Below, in pieces: positions 1 to 9,452 of a stretch of 45,529 bases of DNA. A model generated the notes under the pieces. That model was given only the letters and a program-made list of their open reading frames with translations, was not told the origin of the DNA and did no database searches. The position numbers and the translations under genes were made by a program. Location: contig CAYPHV010000005.1 in NCBI GenBank assembly GCA_964410645.1, positions 1-45,529 of the forward strand, written 5' to 3'. The DNA is from JALTBU01 sp964410645 (GTDB lineage Bacteria > Campylobacterota > Campylobacteria > Campylobacterales > Nautiliaceae). Positions within the stretch are counted from its first letter, which is position 1; each line of letters starts with the position of its first letter.

Positions 1-2347
1 CGTCAACAAGCTTTCTTGTTAAATATCCGGCACTTGCTGTTTTTAAAGCAGTATCCGCAAGACCTTTTCTGGCTCCGTGTGTTGAAATAAAAAATTCAAG
101 CACATTCAGTCCTTCTTTAAAATTTGAAATAATTGGCGTTTCAATAATGTCTCCGTTAGGCTTGGCCATAAGACCCCTCATACCTGCTAACTGTTTAATT
201 TGACTTGCACTACCTCTTGCACCTGAGTCAGCCATCATATAAATAGAATTAAATCCGTCTTTATCTTTTTTCATAAGTTCCATTAATTTGTCAGCTATAT
301 CATTATTGGCTTTTGTCCATATGTCGATAATCTTATTATATCTTTCCTGCTCCGTTAAAAGACCTTTTTTATATTGTTCCTGAATTTCTCTAACTCTTTT
401 AACAGCCTTATCTACAATTTCTTGTTTTTCACTAGGCACTACAATATCAGCTGCTGAAATTGATACCCCTACTTTCGCCGCATATTTAAATCCAAGATTT
501 TTAAGATCGTCCAAAAATTCAGCCGTTGCTTTAAGTCCGCCTTTTTTATAAACATAGTCAACCATATTTGCAATATCTTTTTTCTTCATTATTTTGTTAT
601 ACATTTCAACCGGAACAAAATCAGGAACAATAGAATGCAAAATCATTCTGCCAGGACTTGTTTCTACAATTTCACCTTTAACTTTTACTTTGATTTTTGC
701 TTGTAAATCCACCGCTTTTTCATCAAAAGCAATTAATACTTCTTCAGGATTTGCAAAAAGTTTGTGCTCACCATTTACTTTCTTTTTTATTAAAGACAGG
801 TAATAAATTCCAAGCACCATATCTTGAGACGGTACTGCAACAGCCTTACCACTGGCAGGTAAAAGAATATTCATACTGCTAAGCATTAAAATCTTGGCTT
901 CCGCTATCGCTTCCTGGCTTAAAGGAACGTGAACCGCCATTTGATCACCGTCAAAATCCGCATTAAATCCGGCACAAACAAGCGGATGCAGCTGAATTGC
1001 GTTTCCGTCTATCAACAACGGATGAAATGCCTGAATTGAAAGTTTATGAAGTGTCGGCGCCCTGTTTAAAAGTATTGGATATTGATCAACAACTTCCTGT
1101 AGACATTCCCAAACTTCAGGTGTTTTTTCTTCAATATGTTTTTTTGCCTGTTTAATGGTAGTCGCATATCCTTTTTCTTCAAGTTTTCCAATTAAATGTG
1201 GTTTAAACAGTTCAAGCGCCATTTTTTTAGGCAGTCCACATTGATCCATTCTTAAGTGAGGCCCCACAATAATAACGCTTCTTCCGGAATAATCAACTCT
1301 TTTTCCAAGGAGATTTTGTCTAAATCTTCCTCTTTTACCTTTAATAATATCACTGAGTGATTTAAGAGGCCTTTTATTTGCCCCTTTAATCGTATTTCCA
1401 CGTCTACCGTTATCAAAAAGCGCATCAACAGATTCTTGAAGCATTCTTTTTTCATTTCTAATAATAATTTCAGGCGCATCTAGTTCAATTAATCTTTTAA
1501 GCCTTTGATTTCTGTGAATTACTCTTCTGTACAAATCATTCACGTCAGCTACCGCAAATTTACCTCCGTCAAGCGCCACAAGAGGTCTAAGATCAGGCGG
1601 AAGCACTGGAATTATTGACATAATTACCCATTCCGGTCTGTTATCTGAATTTAAAAATCCTTCTACAATTTTAAGCTTTTTAATAATATCTTTTTTTTTG
1701 GCTTCTGATTTGGTATTTTTAAGATCTTCTTTTAATGTTGTATACATCTCAGCCAAATCAAGTTCTTCAAGCATTTTTCTGATAATTTCAGCTCCCATTT
1801 CAGCATGAAAACCGCTATCCCCATAAATTTCCATTAATTTTCTATATTCATCCTCCACTAAAATATCACCTCTTTTAACAGGAGCGTCACCGCTTTTATA
1901 AACAACATAAGCCTCATAATAGAGAACTCTTTCAAGGTCTTTCATTTTTATTCCAAGAAGCGTACCTATTCTGCTTGGAAGATTGGATACATACCAGATA
2001 TGCGCTACTGGAGTTACTAATTCAATATGTCCGAATCTTTCACGTCTTACTTTGGAAGTAGTAACTTCTACACCGCATTTTTCGCATACAATACCTTTAT
2101 AACGCATTTTTTTATATTTACCGCAAAGACATTCATAATCATTAATAGGCCCAAAAATTTTTGCACAAAAAAGTCCGTCTCTTTCCGGTTTCAATGTTCT
2201 ATAATTTATAGTTTCGGGTTTTTTAACCTCACCATAAGACCAGGAAAGAATTTCTTCAGGGGAAGCTATTTTTATCTGAACAGCGTCTATATCTTTTGGT
2301 CTGTTTTCCGAATTCCACTCAAGTTTTATATATTTATCTTTATTCAT
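1..2347 (-). CDS. rpoC: RNA polymerase beta' subunit, N-terminal half (runs off window)
   Basis: Catalytic beta' subunit of RNA polymerase. About 782 residues from the start codon are visible and the rest lies beyond base 1; family members here are about 1500 residues. The N-terminal zinc ribbon is seen as CLCGKY and CEKCG (about 2075-2135), and the catalytic Mg2+ loop NADFDGDQ is encoded at 929-964. The bridge and trigger-helix parts are outside the window. The ATG at 2347 lies inside the end of rpoB, overlapping it by 8 bases in another frame, so the two are translationally coupled but not fused. It is not a complete ORF here only because it has no stop inside the window. Confidence 0.97.
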   Translation of the reverse strand, partial: MNKDKYIKLEWNSENRPKDIDAVQIKIASPEEILSWSYGEVKKPETINYRTLKPERDGLFCAKIFGPINDYECLCGKYKKMRYKGIVCEKCGVEVTTSKVRRERFGHIELVTPVAHIWYVSNLPSRIGTLLGIKMKDLERVLYYEAYVVYKSGDAPVKRGDILVEDEYRKLMEIYGDSGFHAEMGAEIIRKMLEELDLAEMYTTLKEDLKNTKSEAKKKDIIKKLKIVEGFLNSDNRPEWVIMSIIPVLPPDLRPLVALDGGKFAVADVNDLYRRVIHRNQRLKRLIELDAPEIIIRNEKRMLQESVDALFDNGRRGNTIKGANKRPLKSLSDIIKGKRGRFRQNLLGKRVDYSGRSVIIVGPHLRMDQCGLPKKMALELFKPHLIGKLEEKGYATTIKQAKKHIEEKTPEVWECLQEVVDQYPILLNRAPTLHKLSIQAFHPLLIDGNAIQLHPLVCAGFNADFDGDQMAVHVPLSQEAIAEAKILMLSSMNILLPASGKAVAVPSQDMVLGIYYLSLIKKKVNGEHKLFANPEEVLIAFDEKAVDLQAKIKVKVKGEIVETSPGRMILHSIVPDFVPVEMYNKIMKKKDIANMVDYVYKKGGLKATAEFLDDLKNLGFKYAAKVGVSISAADIVVPSEKQEIVDKAVKRVREIQEQYKKGLLTEQERYNKIIDIWTKANNDIADKLMELMKKDKDGFNSIYMMADSGARGSASQIKQLAGMRGLMAKPNGDIIETPIISNFKEGLNVLEFFISTHGARKGLADTALKTASAGYLTRKLVD

Positions 2348-5300
2348 GATCTTTTTCCTTTTTATAAAACTCTAAATCAAGTCCAAGTGCGCGAAGTTCT
2401 TTGCATAAGACAAAAAATGTTTCACTAAGCCCTTCAATCGGAACATTTTCACCTCTTGTGAGTGCCCTATAGGCTTTATTTCTTCCTTCTATATCATCAG
2501 ATTTAGTTGTAAGCATCTCTTTAAGATTATATGCCGCACCGTAGGCTTCAAGCGCCCAGACTTCCATTTCTCCAAATCTTTGACCACCGAACAATGCTTT
2601 TCCACCGACAGGCTGCTGGGTAATAAGTGAATATGGCCCGATACTTCTTGCATGAACTTTGTCATCTACCAAATGGTGAAGTTTCATCATATACATATAT
2701 CCTACATTTACTCTTTCTTTTATAAGGTCTCCTGTTTTACCGTCATATAGCTGCATTTTACCATCATTCGGAATGCCGGCAATTTCAAACAATCTTTTAA
2801 ATTCTTCTTCATTTACGCCTTCAAACGCAGGAGTAGCAAATTTTACCCCTTTGGCCCAGTCTCTTGCATATTTTAATAATTCTTCATTTGTCAATGTATC
2901 TAAAAATTTTTTATATGATTCTCCAAAATGTGCGACTTCAACAATTTCTTTCATTTTAGCTTTTAGTTTATCCATCATATCATTTTGTTTTTCTTTAAGT
3001 ATGCGTTCAATCTGTTCGCCCAATTTTTTACCTACTAATCCCAAATGAACCTCTAAAATTTGCCCGATATTCATTCGTGATGGAACCCCAAGAGGATTTA
3101 AAACAACATCAACTGTTCTTCCGTCTTTCATATACGGCATATCCTCCTCTGGAACAATAATACTTACAATACCTTTATTACCGTGCCTACCAGACATTTT
3201 ATCGCCGACTTTAATTCTTCTTTTATTGGCGATATAAACTTTTACCATTTTGGCTATGCCGTTTGGCAAAATATCGTCTCTTTCAAGAACTTCTATTTTT
3301 TCATCATAATCAGTTCTTATTTTTTCTTTTTCTCTTTGATATTTTGATTTAATTTCTTCAAATTCTTTTTGTGTTTCTTCATCGAAATATTCAATCAAAC
3401 TCAAAAGTAAAAATTTATTAATATTTTCCAGTTTGTTTTTTTGGATTTTATCCCCGGAATTATATTTTTTACCGTCTAGCTCTAACTCTTTATCCAAAGA
3501 TTTGGAAGAGAGAAGATTAATAAGGGAATACATCTCTTCTTTATCGATTATATGTAACTGATTTTTATAAATATCATCTATTTTTTCTTTTTCTTCATCC
3601 AAGGCTTTTTTCGCCCTTTCGTCCAGTTCATAACCTTTTTTAGTATATACTTTAACATCGGTTACAACACCTTCCATACTTGCGGGCGCATAAAGTGATG
3701 AATTGACCACTTGTCCTGATTTATCGCCAAAAATTGATTTAAGAAGCCTTTCTTCAGGAGTTGGTTTAATATCTCCTTTTGGAGAAATTTTTCCTACCAA
3801 AATCATACCCGGTTTTACATATGTTCCTACTTTAATAATTCCACTTTCGTCCAAATGAGAAAGATATTCCGGTTTTACCCCTGGAATATCGGCTGTTATC
3901 TCTTCAAGTCCGTGTTTAAGCTCTCTGACATCACAAACCTCTTCATAAATATGAACCGAAGTATAGAAATCATCTTTAATAATTCTTTCGTTAAGAACGA
4001 CTGCATCTTCATAGTTATAACCATTCCAAGGCATAAATGCAACCATTACATTTTTACCAAGAGCAATCTCACCCTGATCCATATTTGGACCGTCTGCTAT
4101 AACGTCACCGGCTTTAACTACATCGCCTTCTTTTACAATGGGTCTTTGATCAAAACAAGTATTTTGATTTGTTCTTAAATATTTTTCAATATCGTAATGA
4201 TCAATATACACTCCATTTTCATCTTCACCTAAAATATAAATATTTTTCGAATCTACCTTTATAGTTTTCCCGCCTCTTTTTGCTTTTACCAATTGCCATG
4301 CATCACGGGCAACATATTTTTCTATTCCCGTTCCTACAACAGGAGCTTCACTTGTAAGTAGAGGCACACCTTGACGTTGCATATTCGAACCCATCAAAGC
4401 CCTATTTGCATCGTCATGCTCCAAAAACGGAATCATATTGGCACCAACGCCTATAATCATTTTCGAATTAAGATCGTATAAATTTACTTCTTTTTTATCA
4501 ATTAAAATAATTTCTCCATCTTTTCTGGCCTCAACCAAATCTGAAAGTATTTCACCTGTTTTCTCATCTATTTTAACACTTGCAGGTGCAATTGCTTTTT
4601 CTTCTTCCTGTGCTGCTGTTAAATATACTACTTCATTGGTAACTATTCCGTTTTTTACAATTCTGTAAGGCGCTTCAATAAACCCGAATTCATTTACTTT
4701 TGCATAAATAGCCAATGTGTTGACAAGCCCGATATTTTGACCTTCAGGTGTTTCAATAGGACAAATCCTTCCATAATGACTGGGATGGACGTCACGAATT
4801 TCAAATCCGGCTCTTTCACGGGTAACCCCGCCTTCCCCAAGAGCTGAAAGTCTTCTTTTATGGGCTACTTCGCTGAGAGGATTTGTCTGATCCATAAATT
4901 GTGAAAGCTGACCTGTTGCAAAAAAATCTAAAATAGTTGTGGTTACGAGTTTCACGTTTACCAAATCCATTGGAAGCAAATCCACAATATTGGCAACTGT
5001 TGTCATTTTATCTTTAATAGTTTTTTGCATTTTTGCAAGACCGTCTTGGAGCTTATTCGCCAATAATTCGCCTATGCTTCTAATTCTTCTGTTTCCCAAA
5101 TGGTCCCTGTCATCTATCTGACCAAAACCGTTTTTAATGCCGATTAAATACTCTATTGTTTTAATAATGTCCTGATAAGTAAGTATTGTAATATTATCAG
5201 GAATATCAAGACATAATTTATGATTCATTTTCATACGTCCGACTTTTGTCAAATCATATCTTTCCGGATCAAAAAACAGCTTGTCAAACAATTCTTTTGC

Positions 5301-6473
5301 GGTTTGCGGACTAGCGGGTTCCCCCGGCCTCATTACCTTATAAATTCTAATTCTAGCCAAATCATTTTCATTCTCAATTCCTTCGGTTTGTTTTAAAATT
5401 TTCAATGTTTCTATATCCTGATGAAATGCCCTTAATATTCCGTCATCTATACCGTTTGCCAAATCATTTACTATTTTAAAAGAATCTATTTGACTTTCAA
5501 GTATTTTTTTCAGTTTTACATCATTTAAAATAGTTAGAGTATCAAACAACACTTCCCCAGTAAGTAAATCATAAACAGGCTCAGCCAAATGCCTGTCTAT
5601 TAAAATATCAATAGGATATTCGATATATTTAATTTCTTCTTGTAATTTTTTTAACTTTCTCTCGGTTAATCTTTTACCTGCCGAAAGAATAATGTTTCCG
5701 TTTTCATCTTTCAAATCAAAATCATATTTTCCCAATTTCAACTGGCTTAAAGGCATTAAAAATTTATTATCTTTTATTTTAATATCTATTATAGGATAAA
5801 ACATCCTTAAAATATCCTCTTTTGAATAATCCATGGCTCTAAGCATTATAGTAGCAGGAACTTTTCTTCTTTTATTTACTCTCACATATAAAATATCTTT
5901 TACATCGTACTCAAAATAAAGCCAATTGCCCCTATCTGGAATAATCTGTGCGGAATAAAGAAGTTTATTTGAATTTTGTGCTTCTTGCTGTTTAAAAATA
6001 ACTCCCGGACTTCTATGAAGCTGATTAACTATTACCCTTTCAACTCCATTTATAATAAAACTTGTTCTTTCAGTCATTAAAGGTATATCTCTGATAAACA
6101 AAGTTTGCTCTTTAATGTCTTTTATTCCTGTAACTTCACCTGTTTTTTCATCTTTTTCATGAACAATAAGCCTTATTTTTATTCTAATTGGAATAGAATA
6201 AGTCAGACCTTTTTCCATACACTCTCTAACTGTATATTTTGGTTTTTTGAACTCAATTCCAGCATATTCCAGAGTAATTCTGTTTTGTGCATCTGTAATC
6301 GGGAACATTGACTTAAACACTTTATTTATACCACTTTTTTCAGGCTCTTCTAGATTAATAAAATCTCTGAAAGAATTTTGTTGTAAATGCAGTAAATTAG
6401 GTATATCCAATATTTGAGGGATTTTTAAGAAATCGACTCTTAGTCTATTGGCAGATTTTAATTGGTTTAACAT
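2340..6473 (-). CDS. rpoB: RNA polymerase beta subunit
   Basis: Beta subunit of RNA polymerase, 1377 residues, close to the 1378 I recall for Campylobacter. The open frame extends upstream to 6524, but the ATG at 6473 is preceded by AGGAGA at a proper distance and gives MLNQLKSANRLRVDF, the usual beginning. The rifampicin region is intact (QLSQFMDQTNPLSE, then HKRRLSALGEGG) and carries the wild-type Ser of RLSALG, so no target-site resistance change is evident there. The C-terminal part includes GDKMSGRHGNKG and GGQRFGEMEVWALEAYGAA. It follows rplL after a T-rich spacer and overlaps rpoC by 8 bases. Confidence 0.98.
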   Translation of the reverse strand: MLNQLKSANRLRVDFLKIPQILDIPNLLHLQQNSFRDFINLEEPEKSGINKVFKSMFPITDAQNRITLEYAGIEFKKPKYTVRECMEKGLTYSIPIRIKIRLIVHEKDEKTGEVTGIKDIKEQTLFIRDIPLMTERTSFIINGVERVIVNQLHRSPGVIFKQQEAQNSNKLLYSAQIIPDRGNWLYFEYDVKDILYVRVNKRRKVPATIMLRAMDYSKEDILRMFYPIIDIKIKDNKFLMPLSQLKLGKYDFDLKDENGNIILSAGKRLTERKLKKLQEEIKYIEYPIDILIDRHLAEPVYDLLTGEVLFDTLTILNDVKLKKILESQIDSFKIVNDLANGIDDGILRAFHQDIETLKILKQTEGIENENDLARIRIYKVMRPGEPASPQTAKELFDKLFFDPERYDLTKVGRMKMNHKLCLDIPDNITILTYQDIIKTIEYLIGIKNGFGQIDDRDHLGNRRIRSIGELLANKLQDGLAKMQKTIKDKMTTVANIVDLLPMDLVNVKLVTTTILDFFATGQLSQFMDQTNPLSEVAHKRRLSALGEGGVTRERAGFEIRDVHPSHYGRICPIETPEGQNIGLVNTLAIYAKVNEFGFIEAPYRIVKNGIVTNEVVYLTAAQEEEKAIAPASVKIDEKTGEILSDLVEARKDGEIILIDKKEVNLYDLNSKMIIGVGANMIPFLEHDDANRALMGSNMQRQGVPLLTSEAPVVGTGIEKYVARDAWQLVKAKRGGKTIKVDSKNIYILGEDENGVYIDHYDIEKYLRTNQNTCFDQRPIVKEGDVVKAGDVIADGPNMDQGEIALGKNVMVAFMPWNGYNYEDAVVLNERIIKDDFYTSVHIYEEVCDVRELKHGLEEITADIPGVKPEYLSHLDESGIIKVGTYVKPGMILVGKISPKGDIKPTPEERLLKSIFGDKSGQVVNSSLYAPASMEGVVTDVKVYTKKGYELDERAKKALDEEKEKIDDIYKNQLHIIDKEEMYSLINLLSSKSLDKELELDGKKYNSGDKIQKNKLENINKFLLLSLIEYFDEETQKEFEEIKSKYQREKEKIRTDYDEKIEVLERDDILPNGIAKMVKVYIANKRRIKVGDKMSGRHGNKGIVSIIVPEEDMPYMKDGRTVDVVLNPLGVPSRMNIGQILEVHLGLVGKKLGEQIERILKEKQNDMMDKLKAKMKEIVEVAHFGESYKKFLDTLTNEELLKYARDWAKGVKFATPAFEGVNEEEFKRLFEIAGIPNDGKMQLYDGKTGDLIKERVNVGYMYMMKLHHLVDDKVHARSIGPYSLITQQPVGGKALFGGQRFGEMEVWALEAYGAAYNLKEMLTTKSDDIEGRNKAYRALTRGENVPIEGLSETFFVLCKELRALGLDLEFYKKEKDHE

Positions 6474-6549
6474 AGGCTCTCCTGAGTGAGAAATTTTGTA
6501 GAAATTAACATATTTTCGTATCATAAAAAATAAAAAAAAGCAAGAGAAA
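6474..6549 (-). promoter_or_regulatory. rplL-rpoB spacer with T-rich tract, possible attenuator
   Basis: The 76-base spacer begins, on the transcribed strand, just after the rplL stop with an imperfect inverted repeat (GCAGAAG.. against ..CTCTTGC), followed by a run of eight T, an A and six T. That resembles a weak intrinsic terminator. E. coli has a partial terminator between rplL and rpoB that sets the ratio of ribosomal protein to polymerase. The stem here has bulges, so the call is tentative. Confidence 0.35.
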
Positions 6550-6921
6550 TTATTTAACTTCTACTTCTGCCCCTGCTTCTTCTAATTGTTTTTTAATTGT
6601 TTCAGCTTCATCTTTGCTTACAGCTTCTTTAAGTGTAGTAGGCGCACCGTCAACCATTCCTTTTGCATCTTTCAATCCTGCACCGGTAATTTGTCTAACA
6701 ACTTTAATTACGTTAATTTTTTTAGCTCCTGGTGCTTTTAAAATAACATCGAATTCAGTTTTTTCTTCAGCAGCTTCCGCTCCTGGTGCACCGGCACCTG
6801 CAACAACTGTAGGTTGTGCGCTAACATCAAATTTTTCTTCAAATAATTTTACCAATTCATTTAATTCTTTAACTGATAAATTTTCAACTGTCTCTAATAT
6901 TTGTTCAAATGTACAAGCCAT
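6550..6921 (-). CDS. rplL: Ribosomal protein L7/L12
   Basis: Stalk protein of the 50S subunit that recruits translation factors. It has 123 residues: an N-terminal dimerisation helix (MACTFEQILETVENLSVKEL), an Ala/Gly/Pro-rich hinge at about residues 40-55, and the C-terminal factor-binding domain with GLKDAKGMVDGAP. The frame is open up to 6960, but the ATG at 6921 has an AGGAGG site seven bases upstream and gives the standard start. The gene lies 16 bases after rplJ, with which it forms the stalk. Confidence 0.98.
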   Translation of the reverse strand: MACTFEQILETVENLSVKELNELVKLFEEKFDVSAQPTVVAGAGAPGAEAAEEKTEFDVILKAPGAKKINVIKVVRQITGAGLKDAKGMVDGAPTTLKEAVSKDEAETIKKQLEEAGAEVEVK

Positions 6922-6937
6922 AATAACTCCTCCTGTT

Positions 6938-7417
6938 TTATTGTTGTTCTTTTTTTTCAATCAATTTATTAAGAGCCCATGCAAATTTCGCAATTGGGGC
7001 TTTCATCATAAACGCAATCATTCCAAGTAATTCATCTTTAGTTGGAAGTTTGCTTATTTCTTCAACATAAGCTACGTCTCTCACTTCACCTTCAATTATC
7101 GCACCTTTTATTTTAAAAGTATCTGCATGATCTTTTGTGTGATTAACTAAAATTTTTGCCAAAGTGATTTGGTCATCACCCCATACAAAAATATTATTTT
7201 CTTCAAAATTGGCATCAATACCGTTATTTTTAAGTGCAATTTTAGCTAAAGTGTTTTTAACGACTTTTACTCTGCTTTGGGCATCTTTCACCGCTTTTCT
7301 TAAAAGTTCGAGGTCTTTTACACTCTCACCTTTATAATCAGCATAAAAAATACTTTTATCAGAATTAAATTCTTGGCTTAATTCCTCTACAATCTGTTTC
7401 TTTAACTCTTTTTTCAT
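6938..7417 (-). CDS. rplJ: Ribosomal protein L10
   Basis: Base of the ribosomal stalk and anchor for L7/L12 dimers; in many bacteria the L10-L12 complex represses its own mRNA. 159 residues, the normal length. The N-terminal RNA-binding part carries VKVVKNTLAKIAL, and the C-terminal helix (MIAFMMKAPIAKFAWALNKL) binds L12. An AAGGAG site precedes the ATG at 7417, directly downstream of a structured leader with L10-leader character. Confidence 0.97.
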   Translation of the reverse strand: MKKELKKQIVEELSQEFNSDKSIFYADYKGESVKDLELLRKAVKDAQSRVKVVKNTLAKIALKNNGIDANFEENNIFVWGDDQITLAKILVNHTKDHADTFKIKGAIIEGEVRDVAYVEEISKLPTKDELLGMIAFMMKAPIAKFAWALNKLIEKKEQQ

Positions 7418-7430
7418 AAAACTCCTTTCT

Positions 7431-7490
7431 CTTAGACTCGGCAGGAAATTAAGGAATTTACCACCTGCTTTCTAAGCCACTTGGACTTAG
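7431..7490 (-). promoter_or_regulatory. Ribosomal L10 leader (autoregulatory mRNA element)
   Basis: Between rplA and rplJ, the transcript strand has CTTAGA ... TCTAAG (outer stem, 7476 to 7431) enclosing GCAGG ... CCTGC and AAATT ... AATTT pairs, with the AAGCAGGTGG segment typical of L10 leaders. A preceding CCTAAG (7490-7485) can pair with the same CTTAG, so two alternative folds are possible. The ribosome-binding site of rplJ follows the outer stem immediately. Binding by L10-L12 is known for this RNA family; its use here is inferred. Confidence 0.75.
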
Positions 7491-7499
7491 GCATAAAAC

Positions 7500-8201
7500 C
7501 TATTTATATTCTGCTAATTCATTTACATCAAGTTTTAAACTAGGACTCATAGTCAGACTAAGTGCTGCATTTTGAATATATCTTCCTTTAGCACTAGCCG
7601 ATTTCATTTTATTTATTTTTTTTATAAACGCTTCTGCATTTTCATAAATAGCATCAGAAGAAAAACTTGATTTTCCGATTCCTACATGCATATTACCTTT
7701 TTTATCAACTCTGAAATTAACCTGACCTGCTTTTGCATTTTTTACAGCCTGGCCAATATCCATTGTAACTGTTCCGGTTTTTGGGTTTGGCATAAGACCT
7801 TTAGGTCCTAAAATTCGGCCAAATTTACCAAGTTTACCCATCATATCAGGAGTCGCGATTAATATATCAAAATCCAAATTGGAATTTTGAACCATATTAA
7901 GCACTTCTTCTTCACCAACTATGTCAGCACCAGCATCTTTTGCCTCTTGCGCTTTTTCACCTTTTGCCAAAACAGCAACTTTTACTGTTTTTCCTGTTCC
8001 GTTTGGTAAGACAAGACTTCCTCTTATCATCTGATCGGCATGACGGGGATCAACTCCAAGTTTAAGAGCAATCTCCACTGTTTCATCAAATTTTACTGAT
8101 TTAAGGTCTTTTATCTTTTGGGCAGCTTCTTTTAAAGAATATGTATCTTTATCAATTTTTTTAAGAAGTTCCGCATATCTTTTTCCATGTTTTTTTACCA
8201 T
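7500..8201 (-). CDS. rplA: Ribosomal protein L1
   Basis: Ribosomal protein L1 of the L1 stalk (E-site tRNA release), 233 residues. The start at 8201 (MVKKHGKRYAELLKKID) has AGGAGTG just upstream and is the family's normal beginning; a longer frame to 8249 would overlap rplK and is rejected. The signature region GRILGPKGLMPNPKTGTV is present, as is the FRVDKKGNMHVGIGK segment. It sits 40 bases after rplK and 82 bases before rplJ. Confidence 0.97.
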   Translation of the reverse strand: MVKKHGKRYAELLKKIDKDTYSLKEAAQKIKDLKSVKFDETVEIALKLGVDPRHADQMIRGSLVLPNGTGKTVKVAVLAKGEKAQEAKDAGADIVGEEEVLNMVQNSNLDFDILIATPDMMGKLGKFGRILGPKGLMPNPKTGTVTMDIGQAVKNAKAGQVNFRVDKKGNMHVGIGKSSFSSDAIYENAEAFIKKINKMKSASAKGRYIQNAALSLTMSPSLKLDVNELAEYK

Positions 8202-8241
8202 TTTCACTCCTACGTAGTTTTCTACTTCCACACCAGTGGTA

Positions 8242-8667
8242 TTATTCAACTATATCAATTCCTATTGATCTAGCGCTTCCTGCTATAATTTTCATAGCCT
8301 CTTCAATATTGTCTGTATTTAAATCCGGTAATTTTTTTTCAGCTATTTCTTTTAGCTTGTCTTTTGTAATCTTTCCAACTTTTTCTTTTAACGGATTGCT
8401 ACTACCTTTTTGAATACCAGCAGCTTTTTTCAAAAAATCTGTTGCCGGCGGTTGTTTGGTAATAAAAGTAAAGCTTCTATCACTGTAAACAGATATTTCA
8501 ACTGGAATAGTAAATCCCATCATATCTTTTGTTTTTTCATTGAAAGCTTTACAAAATTCCATAATATTAATACCTCTTTGACCTAAAGCCGGCCCTACCG
8601 GAGGCGATGGATTCGCTTTTCCTGCTGGGATTTGAAGTTTTAATACCTCAATAATTTTTTTAGCCAT
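8242..8667 (-). CDS. rplK: Ribosomal protein L11
   Basis: Ribosomal protein L11 of the GTPase-associated centre, 141 residues, full length. The N-terminal domain carries the proline-rich PAGKANPSPPVGPALGQRG, and the C-terminal RNA-binding domain ends in IIAGSARSIGIDIVE. It lies ten bases after nusG in the order secE-nusG-rplK-rplA that is nearly universal in bacteria. Confidence 0.98.
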   Translation of the reverse strand: MAKKIIEVLKLQIPAGKANPSPPVGPALGQRGINIMEFCKAFNEKTKDMMGFTIPVEISVYSDRSFTFITKQPPATDFLKKAAGIQKGSSNPLKEKVGKITKDKLKEIAEKKLPDLNTDNIEEAMKIIAGSARSIGIDIVE

Positions 8668-8677
8668 CCCTTATCCT

Positions 8678-9223
8678 TTATACGATTTTTTCTACTTTTG
8701 TGTAATGAATTTCAACCGGTGTGCTTCTACCAAAAATTGTTACATTTAGTTTAAGCATACCTTTCTCATAATCAAAATCTTCAACTTCACCTGTAAAATT
8801 AGCAAAAGGTCCTTCGTTGATTCGAACAATTTCTCCCTCTTCAAAATTAACTTTAGGCTTAGGAGCGCCTTTATGGTGCGCTTTTTGCAATATCAGTTCA
8901 ACATCTTCTTTTTTTAAAGGAGTTGGCTTTTTAGATTCACCTATGAACCTACCAACTTTTGGAAGAGATTGAATTTTATGCCATAAAGCTGTATCTATAT
9001 CTGCTTCAAGAAAAACATATCCTGGATAAATACTTCGTTCATATATTTTTTTCTTATTGTTTTTTACTTCAATTACTTCTTCAGTAGGGACAATTACCTG
9101 TCCTAATTTATCTAATTTAAGCTCATTTTTTATATTATCAATGGCTTTTTTTACTGATAATTCACTTCCAGAATATACTTGAAGAGCATACCATTCTTTA
9201 TTGTTTTGAGTATTATTGTCCAT
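8678..9223 (-). CDS. nusG: Transcription elongation/antitermination factor NusG
   Basis: NusG binds RNA polymerase, increases processivity and couples transcription to translation through S10. 181 residues: an NGN domain (WYALQVYSGSE near the N terminus; RSIYPGYVFLEADID) and a C-terminal KOW domain (EGEIVRINEGPFANFTGEVE). It is preceded by an AGGG site and lies eight bases after secE. Confidence 0.97.
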   Translation of the reverse strand: MDNNTQNNKEWYALQVYSGSELSVKKAIDNIKNELKLDKLGQVIVPTEEVIEVKNNKKKIYERSIYPGYVFLEADIDTALWHKIQSLPKVGRFIGESKKPTPLKKEDVELILQKAHHKGAPKPKVNFEEGEIVRINEGPFANFTGEVEDFDYEKGMLKLNVTIFGRSTPVEIHYTKVEKIV

Positions 9224-9231
9224 TTTTTCCC

Positions 9232-9420
9232 TTATAATACAACCTTAAGTATTCCACTCATGACCAAATCTACCAAGCTTAAAAACAACGCTACAATTGT
9301 TACCATTACAGTAACCGAAATCAACGATTGTTTTACTTCCACTTTAGTAGGAAATATAACTTTCTCAAGTTCTTCTTTAGACTCTTTTACGTAGTCTATA
9401 AAAGCTTTTATTTTTTCCAT
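9232..9420 (-). CDS. secE: Preprotein translocase subunit SecE
   Basis: Small clamp subunit of the SecYEG channel, 62 residues. A cytoplasmic amphipathic helix (FIDYVKESKEELEKVIFPTK) is followed by a single transmembrane helix (about residues 30-52), the minimal one-helix form found in most bacteria. The open frame extends to 9513, but that extension is read through tRNA-Trp; the ATG at 9420 gives the conserved start MEKIKAF. Confidence 0.95.
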   Translation of the reverse strand: MEKIKAFIDYVKESKEELEKVIFPTKVEVKQSLISVTVMVTIVALFLSLVDLVMSGILKVVL

Positions 9421-9452
9421 ATTTAATTTACCTCTTCCAAAAATCGGTTCTC

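Noticed and set aside
2027..2428. Plus-strand frame of 133 codons opposite rpoC/rpoB
   Set aside because: Phe/Tyr-rich shadow of conserved minus-strand coding sequence, no ribosome site and no family pattern.
6474..6524. Longer start for rpoB
   Set aside because: The 17 extra residues are not in RpoB; the ATG at 6473 has AGGAGA in place and restores the usual length.
6614..7030. Plus-strand frame of 138 codons opposite rplL/rplJ
   Set aside because: Low-complexity antisense shadow; both minus-strand genes are unmistakable.
8202..8249. Longer start for rplA
   Set aside because: The extra residues overlap rplK and have no family match; the ATG at 8201 has a strong ribosome-binding site.
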